The notes beneath the pieces are model-generated. The model saw nothing but the letters and a program-made list of their open reading frames with translations. It had not been told where the DNA came from and ran no database searches. The position numbers were made by a program, and so were the translations under genes. Below, piece after piece: positions 34,801 to 46,800 of a DNA stretch of 64,000 nt. Origin of the DNA: Sepiola atlantica (taxonomy: Eukaryota > Mollusca > Cephalopoda > Sepiida > Sepiolidae). The stretch spans positions 11,071,596 to 11,135,595 of the forward strand of contig OY744553.1 of the NCBI GenBank assembly GCA_963556195.1, written 5' to 3'. The number at the start of each line of letters is the position of its first letter. Within the stretch, counting starts at the first letter, position 1.

Positions 34801-35127
34801 TGAATTAGTAATATGTGTCCTATTTGTATTGTTTCGTTAGGAAGTCTAGCATCTTTAGAGGTTATAGAATAATTGGCTGGCCGGTCTCAGGAGACCATCA
34901 TAGACCTGCCCTCAAATAGACTGGAGTGTCTTCTCCGAGGTGCGCATCTAGATGAAATGTATGCAGATTCTGTTTTTTCAAATCGTCAGAATCCCCTTTC
35001 TGCCCCAATTGCAGGACCCCAAAATATGCTGAGTGTCAGTTTAACTGCAGGAGCTGCCATAGAAAATGATAAGTTGATTTTTTCTGTCCGCTTAAAAAAA
35101 GACTCTTGGGAAGGGGAGATAGATAGG
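34801..35127. other. sequence interrupting the 47-bp array
   Basis: A plus-strand frame of 90 codons (34873-35145) is open, but I recognise no domain. It could be an inserted fragment; array units resume at 35128. Confidence 0.4.
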
Positions 35128-35235
35128 TATCAATATGTCCATTGATGTATGTTAGGGACAACCATTGTAATATGTTGTAATATGTCCATTGATGTATGTT
35201 AGGGACAACCATTGTAATCGGTTGTTATATGTCCA
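35128..35235. repeat. 47-bp array, right portion
   Basis: Two more units of the same 47-bp repeat. Confidence 0.9.
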
Positions 35236-35673
35236 TATATGAATGAATGAATGAATCAATGAATGAGTAATATGTGTCGTATTTGTATTGTTTCCTTAGG
35301 AAGCTTGCTGCCATCATCTTTAGGGATGATGAATAAAAAATGAAGAAACTGCACTTGCCGTATGTCCTCATTCCATAGAAGTTATCGTACATAGCTAGTA
35401 ATGCACACTGGCGTGCGTTTTCCGAAGAGTCCGAGAGAACTGCAAAAAATGGGGACTTGCCCAAGTACTATCAACTGCTGACTTTCATCACCGAAAAAAA
35501 ATTTCTACTAATTTTCTTTTTCTAAAAAATCTTTCAGAATAATTTTGATTAAGCATAAAATTTTCACAGCCCTTTCCCATTTTTTTTTAATAATTGCGAT
35601 TCAATTTTTAGCAGGGTGTTCTGTGTCAATGTCATTTTAATCCTCCGCTCTATAATAAAAACCAATGTGTATT
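35236..35673. other. gene-free DNA
   Basis: 35225-35330 repeats 34100-34170 (GAATGAGTAATATGTGTCGT). Nothing else recognised. Confidence 0.4.
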
Positions 35674-36107
35674 TATTTGTAGAATTTGGTATATTCGAAC
35701 TACTATTCTCATCTTGGGTGTTTTTATCACAACGTTTCGGCCGATGTAACCTCCGACCTTCTTCAGGTGTACCTTGTTGAACTCGGGAATCTTTCTGTCG
35801 AACTCGGGAATCTGGACGGAATTTCGAACGGAACCCTTTATTAAATCCACGGGGGTAGCATGCTCTCGTTCCATTTGCCATGACTGGGAAGAAGTCTTCA
35901 GTAATTCGCAATTCTTTGTATCGCCCGCACTGAGGATTGAACCTTCAACCTTCAGATGACTGTCACATAAAACTGAATTTCACTTAGTACTATATCCACT
36001 TAGCCACGGGCCCATGTGGATAAGGTACACTTGAAGAAGGTCGGAGATTTGTGATAAAAACACCCAAGATGAGAACAGTAGTCCGAATATACCAAATTCT
36101 ACAAATT
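35674..36107. mobile_element. family B fold-back with internal tRNA-like segment
   Basis: Ends are inverted over about 60 bp (TTTGTAGAATTTGGTATATT left, inverse at right). On the minus strand, 36010-35925 carries an A-box-like GTGGCTAAGTGGATA and a perfect B box GGTTCAATCC, so a tRNA-derived pol III promoter lies inside. A hammerhead core lies in the left arm at 35728-35769; in the right arm the GAAA side is deleted. Confidence 0.75.
35728..35769 (-). ncRNA. type I hammerhead-like motif, family B
   Basis: Minus strand: stem I CAC, CTGAAGA, extra A, stem II beginning GGTCG and returning CGGCC, GAA, palindromic stem III ACGT, U at the cleavage position, stem I return GTG. Only 3 bp in stem I. 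Confidence 0.5.
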
Positions 36108-36167
36108 ATCAAGCCCTCATCTCAAAAATTCCGAAACGTGTATTTATTTGTATATAAATAAATATGA

Positions 36168-36489
36168 TGCTTCTTTAGAGACGTGGCCGAGATAAGGTAT
36201 GAAAAGGGGAGATAATTCAAATGATGAAATATGAAAGGGGCAGATAATCCAAACTTATTTTTTTGGGGGGGGGAAAAGGTTTATTTTATCGAATTTAAAA
36301 TGCAAGAAATACAACTACGTTAAAATTAAATAGATTTATTGAAATAAATAAACCGGTTTTAATTGAAATGCTAGGGTTAGGGGTTAGTGTTAGATTTTAT
36401 ACCCCTCCCCCCCCAAAAAAAAGTTGGACTTAGCTGCCCCTTTCATATTTCATCATTTGAATTATCTCGGCCATGTTTCTAAAGAAGCA
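36168..36489. mobile_element. fold-back MITE, TTTAGAGACGTGG-type ends
   Basis: The left arm TGCTTCTTTAGAGACGTGGC through ATGATGAAATATGAAAGGGG is inverted at the right. Interior holds G9 and C9 tracts facing each other and TTAGGGTTAGGGGTTAG. Relative of 7841-7960. Confidence 0.8.
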
Positions 36490-36589
36490 CCATAAATATA
36501 TTCCTTCTGTCAAACAAAAGATAACGAGTAAAAAAGCTGATTACTGAAACTATTATTTAAAAAATTTTTCTTTTTTTATCATACTTCAC

Positions 36590-36720
36590 CTCAAACAAGG
36601 CAGGTCGCCACTGTAGACGTAAAGGGCTACTAAGAATTAGGGTGAAAGTTTTGGGGGTCATCCTAAATTGGGAGCTGTGCAGCGAGATTTTCAAGTGTTT
36701 AAAGTAGAAAGCAAATAGAA
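36590..36720 (-). mobile_element. LINE 3' UTR fragment
   Basis: On the minus strand matches the end of the LINE at 13411-13735: ATCTCGCTGCACAG, TCCCAATTTAGG, CTTAGTAGCCC, CTACAGTGGCGACCTGCCTT. Confidence 0.65.
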
Positions 36721-36744
36721 AGACCCTCCTCCCCCCCCTCCCGC

Positions 36745-37300
36745 TGCTTGAAATTTATTTGGAAAAAATTCCATCGCTCTATTTCCGTAATTAGACGTTT
36801 TCTTTCATTTTATCCTCTCTTGTTTCTACACCGATCGATGCATTTTTCTTTTCTTTCTTTTAAAAACTTTTCAGGTCGAGGTGTTTTTTTAAAAATTTTA
36901 TTTCATTTTTTTAACTTCACCGATTTAGACGTTATTTTATCATTTTTGACTGAAGTAAAATGAAACAAAAACAAAATGACATATTACAACAGATTACAAT
37001 GGTTGTCCCTAACATACATAAATCGTCATCCCCCCCCCCCAGTATGATATGAATTTGGAAAAACAATTTTCTCTCTATTTCCATAATTAAACGTTTTCTT
37101 TCATTTTTTTTCCTTTCTTCTTTCTACACCGATAGATGCATTTTTCTTTTTTTGCTTTCTTTTTAAAACTTTCCAGGTCGAGATGTTTTTTTAAAATTTT
37201 ATTTCTTTTCTTTTTACCTTCATCGATTTAGACGTTATTTTATCATTTTATCATATTACAGCAGATTACAATGGTTGTCCCTAATATACATAAATTGTCA
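36745..37300. repeat. tandem duplication of about 310 bp plus stray 47-bp monomers
   Basis: 36750-36960 and 37050-37245 are direct copies (TTTCTACACCGAT, GATTTAGACGTTATTTTATC). Each is followed by one inverted monomer of the 34-kb array (AGATTACAATGGTTGTCCCT at about 36990 and 37264). Confidence 0.8.
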
Positions 37301-37965
37301 TATTGATGCCTATAAGATTTTTTTTAATGGAGAAAAATAACTTCAGTTGAGAAAAAAACCAGTTCAATTAATATTAAAACAGTTAGTATTTTGATCAAAT
37401 AAATGATTAAAAAGTGTAAACCATTCAAAGACTCAAGTCTTCCTGGATTATTTGCTGGCATCAGTCTTCTCAATAACCCTAACCCTAACCTTTTACTAGT
37501 GGTTGCTTCAGGTGATTTAGTTTTGTTTGGGGTTAATGTCTTTTGAGATGTTCTTTCTGTTGGAATGTTTGTTGCTAGGTTTGTTATTTCTGGTTGTGGT
37601 TCATGTGCAGGGGTATCTGTTTCTATTAAAGGTTCCCCGATTGTAATAGGTTCAATTCCCCTTTGCATTAATAGACTTTTCTTGATTGTGTATGTCAGCC
37701 TTGTAGGTGTTCTTGTGTTAATCTGTTCTCTGGTCACTACTGGTGACATATTTTTTTTTTTGGTTGTAAAATGGAGTGAATTTTCAGAGGTGTCGCCTAT
37801 AACTTAAACTGATTCGTCCTGTGCCATCCAGTTTGATCGCATATTGCTTGACTGGTTTGATTTCAACCACTGTCCAAGTTCTTTCCCATCTCAAAGGGAT
37901 GTTTCTCGTAAGGTTTTGGAGCTTAACATGGTCACCTGTCTCAAGAGGTTTGAGTTCTTTGATGT

Positions 37966-38291
37966 TTATTTACTCCTCGCGGAGTTAGGCACAAGGCCAG
38001 TTTTATCTTACTCACACAAGTAAGATGTGACCCAAGATGGGGTCGAGCAAGTGGGGTTAAAAGCCAGCGCTCGAGAGGTGAGCACTCTGGCCATTTAAAA
38101 ATTGCCTGGGCAGCCCCGTCGGCATTCCCCGGTAGGGGCGCCTCAGACAGTAAGCAATAAACTTACTCCTCCCCAAAGAGGGGAGGCGAAGCCTGGGAGG
38201 GTAGACCTCCTAGAACTGCACAGGACAGGCGTGCAGTATCCATCGGAACAGATACTACACTTTGATCTTAGCCAAAAGGCCGAGAACATGA
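37966..38291 (-). mobile_element. U2-snRNA-derived SINE (copy B) with 18-bp target duplication
   Basis: GTTTGAGTTCTTTGATGT is perfectly repeated at 37948-37965 and 38292-38309. Between them, on the minus strand, TTCTCGGCCTTTTGGCTAAG (5' U2 snRNA) starts the element, followed by the body shared with copies A and C and a tail with TAAGATAAAACTGGCC. A long duplication flanking a small-RNA-headed unit is a LINE-driven retrotransposition mark. It interrupts the gypsy integrase. Confidence 0.92.
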
Positions 38292-38399
38292 GTTTGAGTT
38301 CTTTGATGTACTTTTTCCATTTTTCTTGTTCTCTGTTGTGCCATTTTGCTAGGGCCTTTTCCCTGTGATGTGGAGTAAGCTAGTACCCCTTCCTGAGGT

Positions 38400-38885
38400 T
38401 GGAGAATGAGATGCTCCAAGGGAATAAAAGAGAGGCAACTCTCGTCACGAGGGAGTGAGATGTTATCCAAATCACCGTTTGAACTGTGTACGACTCTCGA
38501 TATATTCTATGTTACCCGACCTTTTCCCAAAAGAGGTCTAGTCAACATCATAATAGTGGCGACGAGGATGAGATGCTTCAAGGGAATAAAAGAGAGGCAA
38601 CTCTCGTCACGAGGGAGCGAGATGTTATCCAAGTCACCGTTTGAACTGTGTACGACTCTCGATATATTCTATTATATGTTACCCGACCTTTTCCCAAAAG
38701 AGGTTAAGTCAACATCATAATAGTGGCGACAAGGATGAGATGCTTCAAGGGAATAAAAGAGAGGCAACTCTCGTCACGAGGGAGTGAGATGTTATCCAAA
38801 TCACCGTTTGAACTCTGCACGACTCTCGATATATTCTATGTTACCCGACCTTTTCCCAAAAGAGGTCTAGTCAACATCATAATAC
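38400..38885. repeat. three tandem units of about 165 bp, LTR/PBS-like
   Basis: Units start near 38408, 38570 and 38737. Each has GGGAATAAAAGAGAGGCAAC, CTCGTCACGAGGGAG, TTACCCGACCTTTTCCCAAA and ends CAACATCATAATA; the joints read GTGGCGACGAGGATG, close to the TGGCGACGAGGAT primer-binding sequence seen after many gypsy LTRs. I infer tandem short LTRs with primer sites. The insert sits within the integrase. Confidence 0.65.
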
Positions 38886-39545
38886 CCTGTTAATGCTAGT
38901 TTCTTGCAAGGTTGGGTGGGTACGGTATCTTCCTAGTTGTGTTGTGATAGTATCTCTGATTAGGGGTCCGAATAGTATTATTGCTGGTGATGTTTTTGCT
39001 TGTGGATCGATGCTATTTCTATAAATTAGCATTGCCCTTTGGAATCCATCTACATTTACGAATCCTGTAGAACTTGTTTGTTATTAGCATTCTTTTAACA
39101 CATTTCACCGCAGTCTATGCTCTTGTGTTTGTGTGGGTTGTTCCGACTGAAATTTTTCTGTGGTGTACTCCCCATGATTTTAGGAATTCCTATGTTGTGT
39201 CTACAGTGAATTGGAGACCTCCATCTGAAGTTAGCTCTTCTGATACACCAAAAATGGTGAATACTTCGGAGACGTTTGATCAGGTTGGTTGACGTTCCAT
39301 TTTTCTTTAAATAGAATTGGGCCAGTTGGAATATCTGTCAACAATTACCAGATAATTTGTATTCAAATACGAGAAGTAGTCAGAACACGTCTGTTGGAAT
39401 GGATAATCTGGCTGATGTATTTCCGGTGGTGGTTCAGTTGTATTTGATTTTGCAATCCTATAACGGTCTTCACATTCATTTCTTGTCCTTTTTATGTCAA
39501 TCGATATTCCAGGCCAGAACAGTGTATCTACTGCTTGTTAGTTAC

Positions 39546-39602
39546 TGTGCAGCGTGTTATGCAGCGTGTTATGCAGCGTGTTATGCAGCGTGTTATGCAT
39601 TC
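39546..39602. repeat. 12-bp tandem repeat
   Basis: About 4.5 copies of GCAGCGTGTTAT. Confidence 0.9.
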
Positions 39603-39842
39603 GGTATCTGATTTTGAAGTGAACTTGGAATTATAATCCTCCGTCTACCAAGATCGCCAGAGAAGCTTGTCCTCGTAAAAACTGAAAACTAGCCACCCCC
39701 GCAATTCTAGTTCCAGTCTTTCACTCGTGATCTAATCGTATCGGTTGCCAGCTGAAGATGTGCGCGACAATAACCTCGGAGGATTTGGCTGAGCTCTCAC
39801 ATCTACGAGTGGTCGATCTTCGACAGTGGAATACTAATTATA

Positions 39843-42800
39843 GTACTGGTGCAGTTTATAACCCGCGCTGAAACCGACATTTTGTTGGCATCTTCCGGCG
39901 GTTTATGTAAACAGCCAGGAACAGCCAAATAAAAACTATGCAATTTAAAACTCAAAACAAGGCGATGCTATCAAGCAGGAAAAATTAATAGTAAAATATG
40001 TATTTTTGACGAAGATGCTATCAAACTGGAAAAATTAAGGAAACAATATTTAAATCAAGAAAAAAAAGTTATTGTGTGGTAATTTTGATGAAAAAATATT
40101 CAAGCAGGAAAAATTAATAGTAAAATATGTATTTTTGATGAAGATGCTATCAAACTGGAAAAATAAAGGGAACAATATTTAAATCAAGAAAAAAAAGTTA
40201 TTGTATGTTAATTTCAATGAAAAAATATTTACTTTTTTTACAATGAAAATATAATGAAACAACTGTTAGCAAAATTTTTTCTTTTACTGGTACAGGTTAG
40301 ATTAAGGTTAGAAGCTTTTGAACCTGACCAACTAGGTTATGGTTATGTTAGGGTTAGCAGCTTTTGAACCTGACCAACTAGGTTATGGTTATGTTAGGGT
40401 TAACAGCTTTTGAACCTGACCAACTAGGTTATGGTTATGTTAGGGTTAGCAGGTTTTGAACCTGACCAACTAGGTTATGGTTATGTTAGGGTTAGCAGCT
40501 TTTGAACCTGACCAACTAGGTTATGGTTATGTTAGGGTTAGCAGGTTTGAACCTGACCAACTAGGTTATGGTTATGTTAGGGTTAACAGCTTTTGAACCT
40601 GACCAACTAGGTTATGGTTATGTTAGGGTTAGCAGCTTTTGAACCTGACCAACTAGGTTATGGTTATGTTAGGGTTAGCAGGTTTTGAACCTGACCAACT
40701 AGGTTATGGTTATGTTAGGGTTAGCAGCTTTTGAACCTGACCAACTAGGTTATGGTTATGTTAGGGTTAGCAGCTTTTGAACCTGACCAACTAGATTATG
40801 GTTATGTTAGGGTTAGCAGCTTTTGAACCTGACCAACTAGGTTATGGTTATGTTAGGGTTAGCAGCTTTTGAACCTGACCAACTAGGTTATGGTTATGTT
40901 AGGGTTAACAGCTTTTGAACCTGACCAACTAGGTTATGGTTATGTTAGGGTTAGCAGCTTTTGAACCTGACCAACTAGGTTATGGTTATGTTAGGGTTAG
41001 CAGGTTTTGAACCTGACCAACTAGGTTATGGTTATGTTAGGGTTAGCAGCTTTTGAACCTGACCAACTAGGTTATGGTTATGTTAGGGTTAGCAGCTTTT
41101 GAACCTGACCAACTAGGTTATGGTTATGTTAGGGTTAGCAAATTTTGAACCTGACCAACTAAGTTATGGTTATGTTAGGGTTAACAGCTTTTGAACCTGA
41201 CCAACTAGGTTAAGGTTATGTTAGGGTTAGCAGCTTTTGAACCTGACAGACTAGGTTATGGTTACGTTAGTGTTAGCATCTTTTGAACCTGACAGACTAG
41301 GTTAAGGTTACATTAGGGTTAGCATCTTTTGAACCTGACAGACTAGGTTACGGTACGTTAGGGTTAGCAGCTTTTGAACCTGACCGACTAGGTTATGGTT
41401 ACGTTAGTGTTAGCATCTTTTGAACCTGACAGACTAGGTTACATTAGGGTTAGCATCTTTTGAACCTGACAGACAAGGTTACGGTACGTTAGGGTTAGCA
41501 GCTTTTGAACCTGACCGACTAGGTTATGGTTACGTTAGTGTTAGCATCTTTTGAACCTGACAGACTAGGTTATGGTTACATTAGGGTTAGCATCTTTTGA
41601 ACCTGACCAACTAAGTTATGGTTATGTTAGGGTTAACAGCTTTTGAACCTGACCAACTAGGTTAAGGTTATGTTAGGGTTAGCAGCTTTTGAACCTGACC
41701 AACTAGGTTAAGGTTATGTTAGGGTTAGCAGCTTTTGAACCTGACAGACTAAGTTATGGTTATGTTAGGGTTAACAGCTTTTGAACCTGACCAACTAGGT
41801 TAAGGTTATGTTAGTGTTAGCATCTTTTGAACCTGACAGACTAGGTTATGGTTATGTTAGGGTTAGCAGGTTTTGAACCTGACAGACTAGGTTACGGTTA
41901 TGTTAGGATTAGCATCTTTTGAACCTGACAGACTAGGTTATGGTTACATTAGGGTTAGCAGCTTTTGAACCTGACCAACTAAGTTATGGTTATGTTAGGG
42001 TTAACAGCTTTTGAACCTGACCAACTAGGTTAAGGTTATGTTAGGGTTAGCAGCTTTTGAACCTGACAGACTAGGTTACGGTTACATTAGGGTTAGCATC
42101 TTTTGAACCTGACAGACTAGGTTACGGTTAAATTAGGGTTAGCATCTTTTGAACCTGACAGACTAGGTTACGGTACGTTAGGGTTAGCAGCTTTTGAACC
42201 TGACCGACTAGGTTATGGTTACGTTAGTGTTAGCATCTTTTGAACCTGACAGACTAGGTTACATTAGGGTTAGCATCTTTTGAACCTGACAGACAAGGTT
42301 ACGGTACGTTAGGGTTAGCAGCTTTTGAACCTGACAGACTAGGTTAAGGTTATGTTAGGGTTAGCAGCTTTTGAACCTGACAGACTAGGTTATGGTTATG
42401 TTAGGGTTAACAGCTTTTGAACCTGACCAACTAGGTTAAGGTTATGTTAGGGTTAGCAGCTTTTGAACCTGACCAACTAAGTTATGGTTATGTTAGGGTT
42501 AGCAGGTTTTGAACCTGACAGACTAGGTTACGGTTACATTAGGGTTAGCATCTTTTGAACCTGACAGACTAGGTTATGGTTATGTTAGGGTTAACAGCTT
42601 TTGAACCTGACCAACTAGGTTATGGTTATGTTAGGGTTAGCAGCTTTTGAACCTGACCAACTAAGTTATGGTTATGTTAGGGTTAACAGCTTTTGAACCT
42701 GACCAACTAGGTTATGGTTATGTTAGTGTTAGCATCTTTTGAACCTGACAGACTAGGTTACGGTTACATTAGGGTTAGCATCTTTTGAACCTGACAGACT

Positions 42801-43683
42801 AGGTTATGGTTACATTAGGGTTAGCAGCTTTTGAACCTGACCAACTAGGTTATGGTTATGTTAGGGTTAGCAGCTTTTGAACCTGACAGACTAAGTTATG
42901 GTTATGTTAGGGTTAGCAGCTTTTGAACCTGACAGACTAGGTTACGGTTACATTAGGGTTAGCATCTTTTGAACCTGACAGACTAGGTTATGGTTACATT
43001 AGGGTTAGCATCTTTTGAACCTAACAGACTAGGTTAAGGTTATGTTAGGGTTAACAGCTTTTGAACCTGCCCAACTAGGTTAAGGTTATGTTAGGGTTAG
43101 CAGCTTTTGAACCTGACCAACTAGGTTATGGTTATGTTAGGGTTAGCAGGTTTTGAACCTGACCAACTAGGTTATGGTTATGTTAGGGTTAGCATCTTTT
43201 TAACCTGACCGACTAAGTTATGGTTACGTTAGTGTTAGCATCTTTTGAACCTGACAGACTAGGTTAAGGTTACATTAGGGTTAGCATCTTTTGAACCTGA
43301 CAGACTAGGTTACGGTACGTTAGGGTTAGCAGCTTTTGAACCTGACCGATTAGGTTAGGTTAGGGTTAGATTGTTTTTTTTCTAGAGTTAGGGTGAAAAA
43401 GAGCATGTTCTGCAACTTATCTTTTGACCTATAAGTTTTCTTTTTCTGACAAAATTCAATAATTCCTTCCAGTGACTGAAGTAACTCGATGAAATTTATG
43501 ATCACTTTTATCAATTTCCTAAACTTGTTGGATTTTACGCTATATTCAATTTGCTATTGACAATTGTCGTCTACTGCAAGCTAATTGGCTAAGCATTTCA
43601 GCATTTTCTGGCGGTTTACGTACACTGCCGGAAGATGCCGACAAAACGTCAATTTTAGCATGGGTCGTAAACTGCACCAGTAC
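39843..43683. mobile_element. inverted-repeat-bounded unit containing the TTAGGG array
   Basis: The left end 39843-39916 (GTACTGGTGCAGTTTATAAC...) is the imperfect inverse of 43608-43683 (...GTCGTAAACTGCACCAGTAC), both through GGCATCTTCCGGCGGTTT-like text. Between are two copies of CAAGCAGGAAAAATTAATAG-type text (39960-40200) and the 46-bp array. A short element with similar ends is at 62584-62774. No target duplication is clear. Confidence 0.7.
40297..43372. repeat. 46-bp satellite containing TTAGGGTTA
   Basis: Unit GCAGCTTTTGAACCTGACCA plus ACTAGGTTATGGTTATGTTA plus GGGTTA, about 66 units. Subtypes: GACCAACTAGG (mostly left half) and GACAGACTAGG with GGTTACATTAGGG or GGTACGTTAGGG (right half). 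Blocks of several units repeat in order (for example around 41270-41530 and 42060-42330), indicating segmental duplication inside the array. Confidence 0.96.
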
Positions 43684-43806
43684 CTTAATGGGTTAACCAT
43701 CTTGTGTGATCTTGCTCGAGAAAACTGTGTGTGGGCCTCCATGATTCAAAACAGGATGCAGGCCAGGGAATAATCAATATCCGACAACATATATAAGCCT
43801 AGTTTG

Positions 43807-46800
43807 TCAATGTCGTACAATATTTATCATCCTAGTTCAACACTAGACAAGTCAATATCATACAATATATATCATCCTAGTTTGATACTACATGAGTCAA
43901 TGTTGTACAATATATATCATCCTAGTTTGATACTACACGAGTCAATGTTGTACAATATATATCATCCTAGTTTGACACTACATGAGTCAATGTTGTACAA
44001 TATATATCATCCTAGTTGGATACTACATGAGTCAATGTTGTACAATATATATCATCCTAGTTTGATACTACACGAGTCAATGTTGTACAATATATATCAT
44101 CCTAGTTTGATACTACATGAGTCAATGTTGTACAATATATATCATCCTAGTTTGACACTACATGAGTCAATGTTGTACAATATATATCATCCTAGTTGGA
44201 TACTATACGAGTCAATGTTGTACAATATATATCATCCTAGTTTGATACTACATGAGTCAATGTTGTACAATATATATCATCCTAGTTTGACACTACATGA
44301 GTCAATGTTGTACAATATATATCATCCTAGTTGGATACTATACGAGTCAATGTCATACAATATATATCATCCTAGTTTGATACTACATGAGTCAATGTTG
44401 TACAATATATATCATCCTAGTTTGACACTACATGAGTCAATGTTGTACAATATATATCATCCTAGTTGGATACTATACGAGTCAATGTCATACAATATAT
44501 ATCATCCTAGTTTGATACTACACGAGTCAATATCCTACAATATATATCATCCTAGTTTGATACTACACGAGTCAATATCCTACGATATATATCATCCTAG
44601 TTTGATACTACACGAGTCAATATCCTACGATATATATCATCCTAGTTTGATACTACACGAGTCAATATCCTACGATATATATCATCCTAGTTTGATACTA
44701 CACGAGTCAATATCCTACGATATATATCATCCTAGTTTGATACTACACGAGTCAATATCCTACAATATATATCATCCTAGTTTGATACTACATGAGTCAA
44801 TATCCTACAATATATATCATCCTAGTTTGATACTACACGAGTCAATATCCTACGATATATATCATCCTAGTTTGATACTACACGAGTCAATATCCTACAA
44901 TATATATCATCCTAGTTTGATACTACATGAGTCAATATCCTACAATATATATCAGCCTAGTTCAACACTAGACAAGTCAATATCGTACAATATATATCAT
45001 CCTAGTTTGATACTACATGAGTCAATATCGTACAATATATATCATCCTAGTTTGACACTACATGAGTCAATATCGTACAATATATATCATCCTAGTTTGA
45101 TACTACACGAGTCAATATCCTACGATATATATCATCCTAGTTTGATACTACACGAGTCAATATCGTACAATATATATCATCCTAGTTTGATACTACACGA
45201 GTCAATATCGTACAATATATATCATCCTAGTTTGATACTACACGAGTCAATATCCTACGATATATATCATCCTAGTTTGATACTACACGAGTCAATATCC
45301 TACGATATATATCATCCTAGTTTGATACTACACGAGTCAATATCCTACGATATATATCATCCTAGTTTGATACTACACGAGTCAATATCCTACGATATAT
45401 ATCATCCTAGTTTGATACTACACGAGTCAATATCGTACAATATATATCATCCTAGTTTGATACTACACGAGTCAATATCGTACAATATATATCATCCTAG
45501 TTTGATACTACACGAGTCAATATCCTACAATATATATCATCCTAGTTTGATACTACACGAGTCAATATCGTACAATATATATCATCCTAGTTTGATACTA
45601 CACGAGTCAATATCCTACGATATATATCATCCTAGTTTGATACTACACGAGTCAATATCCTACGATATATATCATCCTAGTTTGATACTACACGAGTCAA
45701 TATCCTACAATATATATCATCCTAGTTTGATACTACATGAGTCAATATCCTACAATATATATCAGCCTAGTTCAACACTAGACAAGTCAATCACGTACAA
45801 TATATATCATCCTAGTTTGATACTACATGAGTCAATATCGTACAATATATATCATCCTAGTTTGACACTACATGAGTCAATATCGTACAATATATATCAT
45901 CCTAGTTTGATACTACACGAGTCAATATCCTACGATATATATCATCCTAGTTTGATACTACACGAGTCAATATCGTACAATATATATCATCCTAGTTTGA
46001 TACTACACGAGTCAATATCGTACAATATATATCATCCTAGTTTGATACTACACGAGTCAATATCCTACGATATATATCATCCTAGTTTGATACTACACGA
46101 GTCAATATCCTACGATATATATCATCCTAGTTTGATACTACACGAGTCAATATCCTACGATATATATCATCCTAGTTTGATACTACACGAGTCAATATCC
46201 TACGATATATATCATCCTAGTTTGATACTACACGAGTCAATATCGTACAATATATATCATCCTAGTTTGATACTACACGAGTCAATATCGTACAATATAT
46301 ATCATCCTAGTTTGATACTACACGAGTCAATATCCTACAATATATATCATCCTAGTTTGATACTACACGAGTCAATATCCTACGATATATATCATCCTAG
46401 TTTGATACTACACGAATCAATATCCTACGATATATATCATCCTAGTTTGATACTACACGAGTCAATATCCTACGATATATATCATCCTAGTTTGATACTA
46501 CACGAGTCAATATCCTACAATATATATCATCCTAGTTTGATACTACACGAGTCAATATCCTACGATATATATCATCCTAGTTTGATACTACACGAGTCAA
46601 TATCGTACAATATATATCATCCTAGTTTGATACTACACGAGTCAATATCCTACAATATATATCATCCTAGTTTGATACTACACGAATCAATATCCTACAA
46701 TATATATCATCCTAGTTTGATACTACACGAGTCAATATCCTACAATATATATCATCCTAGTTTGATACTACACGAGTCAATATCCTACGATATATATCAT

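Larger units (their letters stand above)
37324..39545 (-). pseudogene. pol: Ty3/gypsy integrase, broken by two insertions
   Basis: Minus strand, starting near 39545: VDTLFWPGISIDIK and ECEDRYRIAKSNTTEPPPE (HHCC remnant region), PFQQTCSDYFSYL, LVIVDRYSNWPN (first catalytic Asp), FTIFGVSEELTSDGGLQFT (second Asp), FLKSWGVHHRKISV, and TNTRA-stop-TAVK where the catalytic Glu codon has become a stop. After the LTR-like insert come KALAKWHNREQEKWKKYIKE and, past the U2 SINE, LKPLETGDHVKLQNLTRNIP, RWERTWTVVEIKPVKQY and LDGTGRISL, the gypsy integrase C-terminal module, then a 141-codon Pro/Thr-rich tail to 37324. Integrase would insert retrotransposon cDNA; this copy is dead (stops, missing Glu, two insertions). 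Confidence 0.9.
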
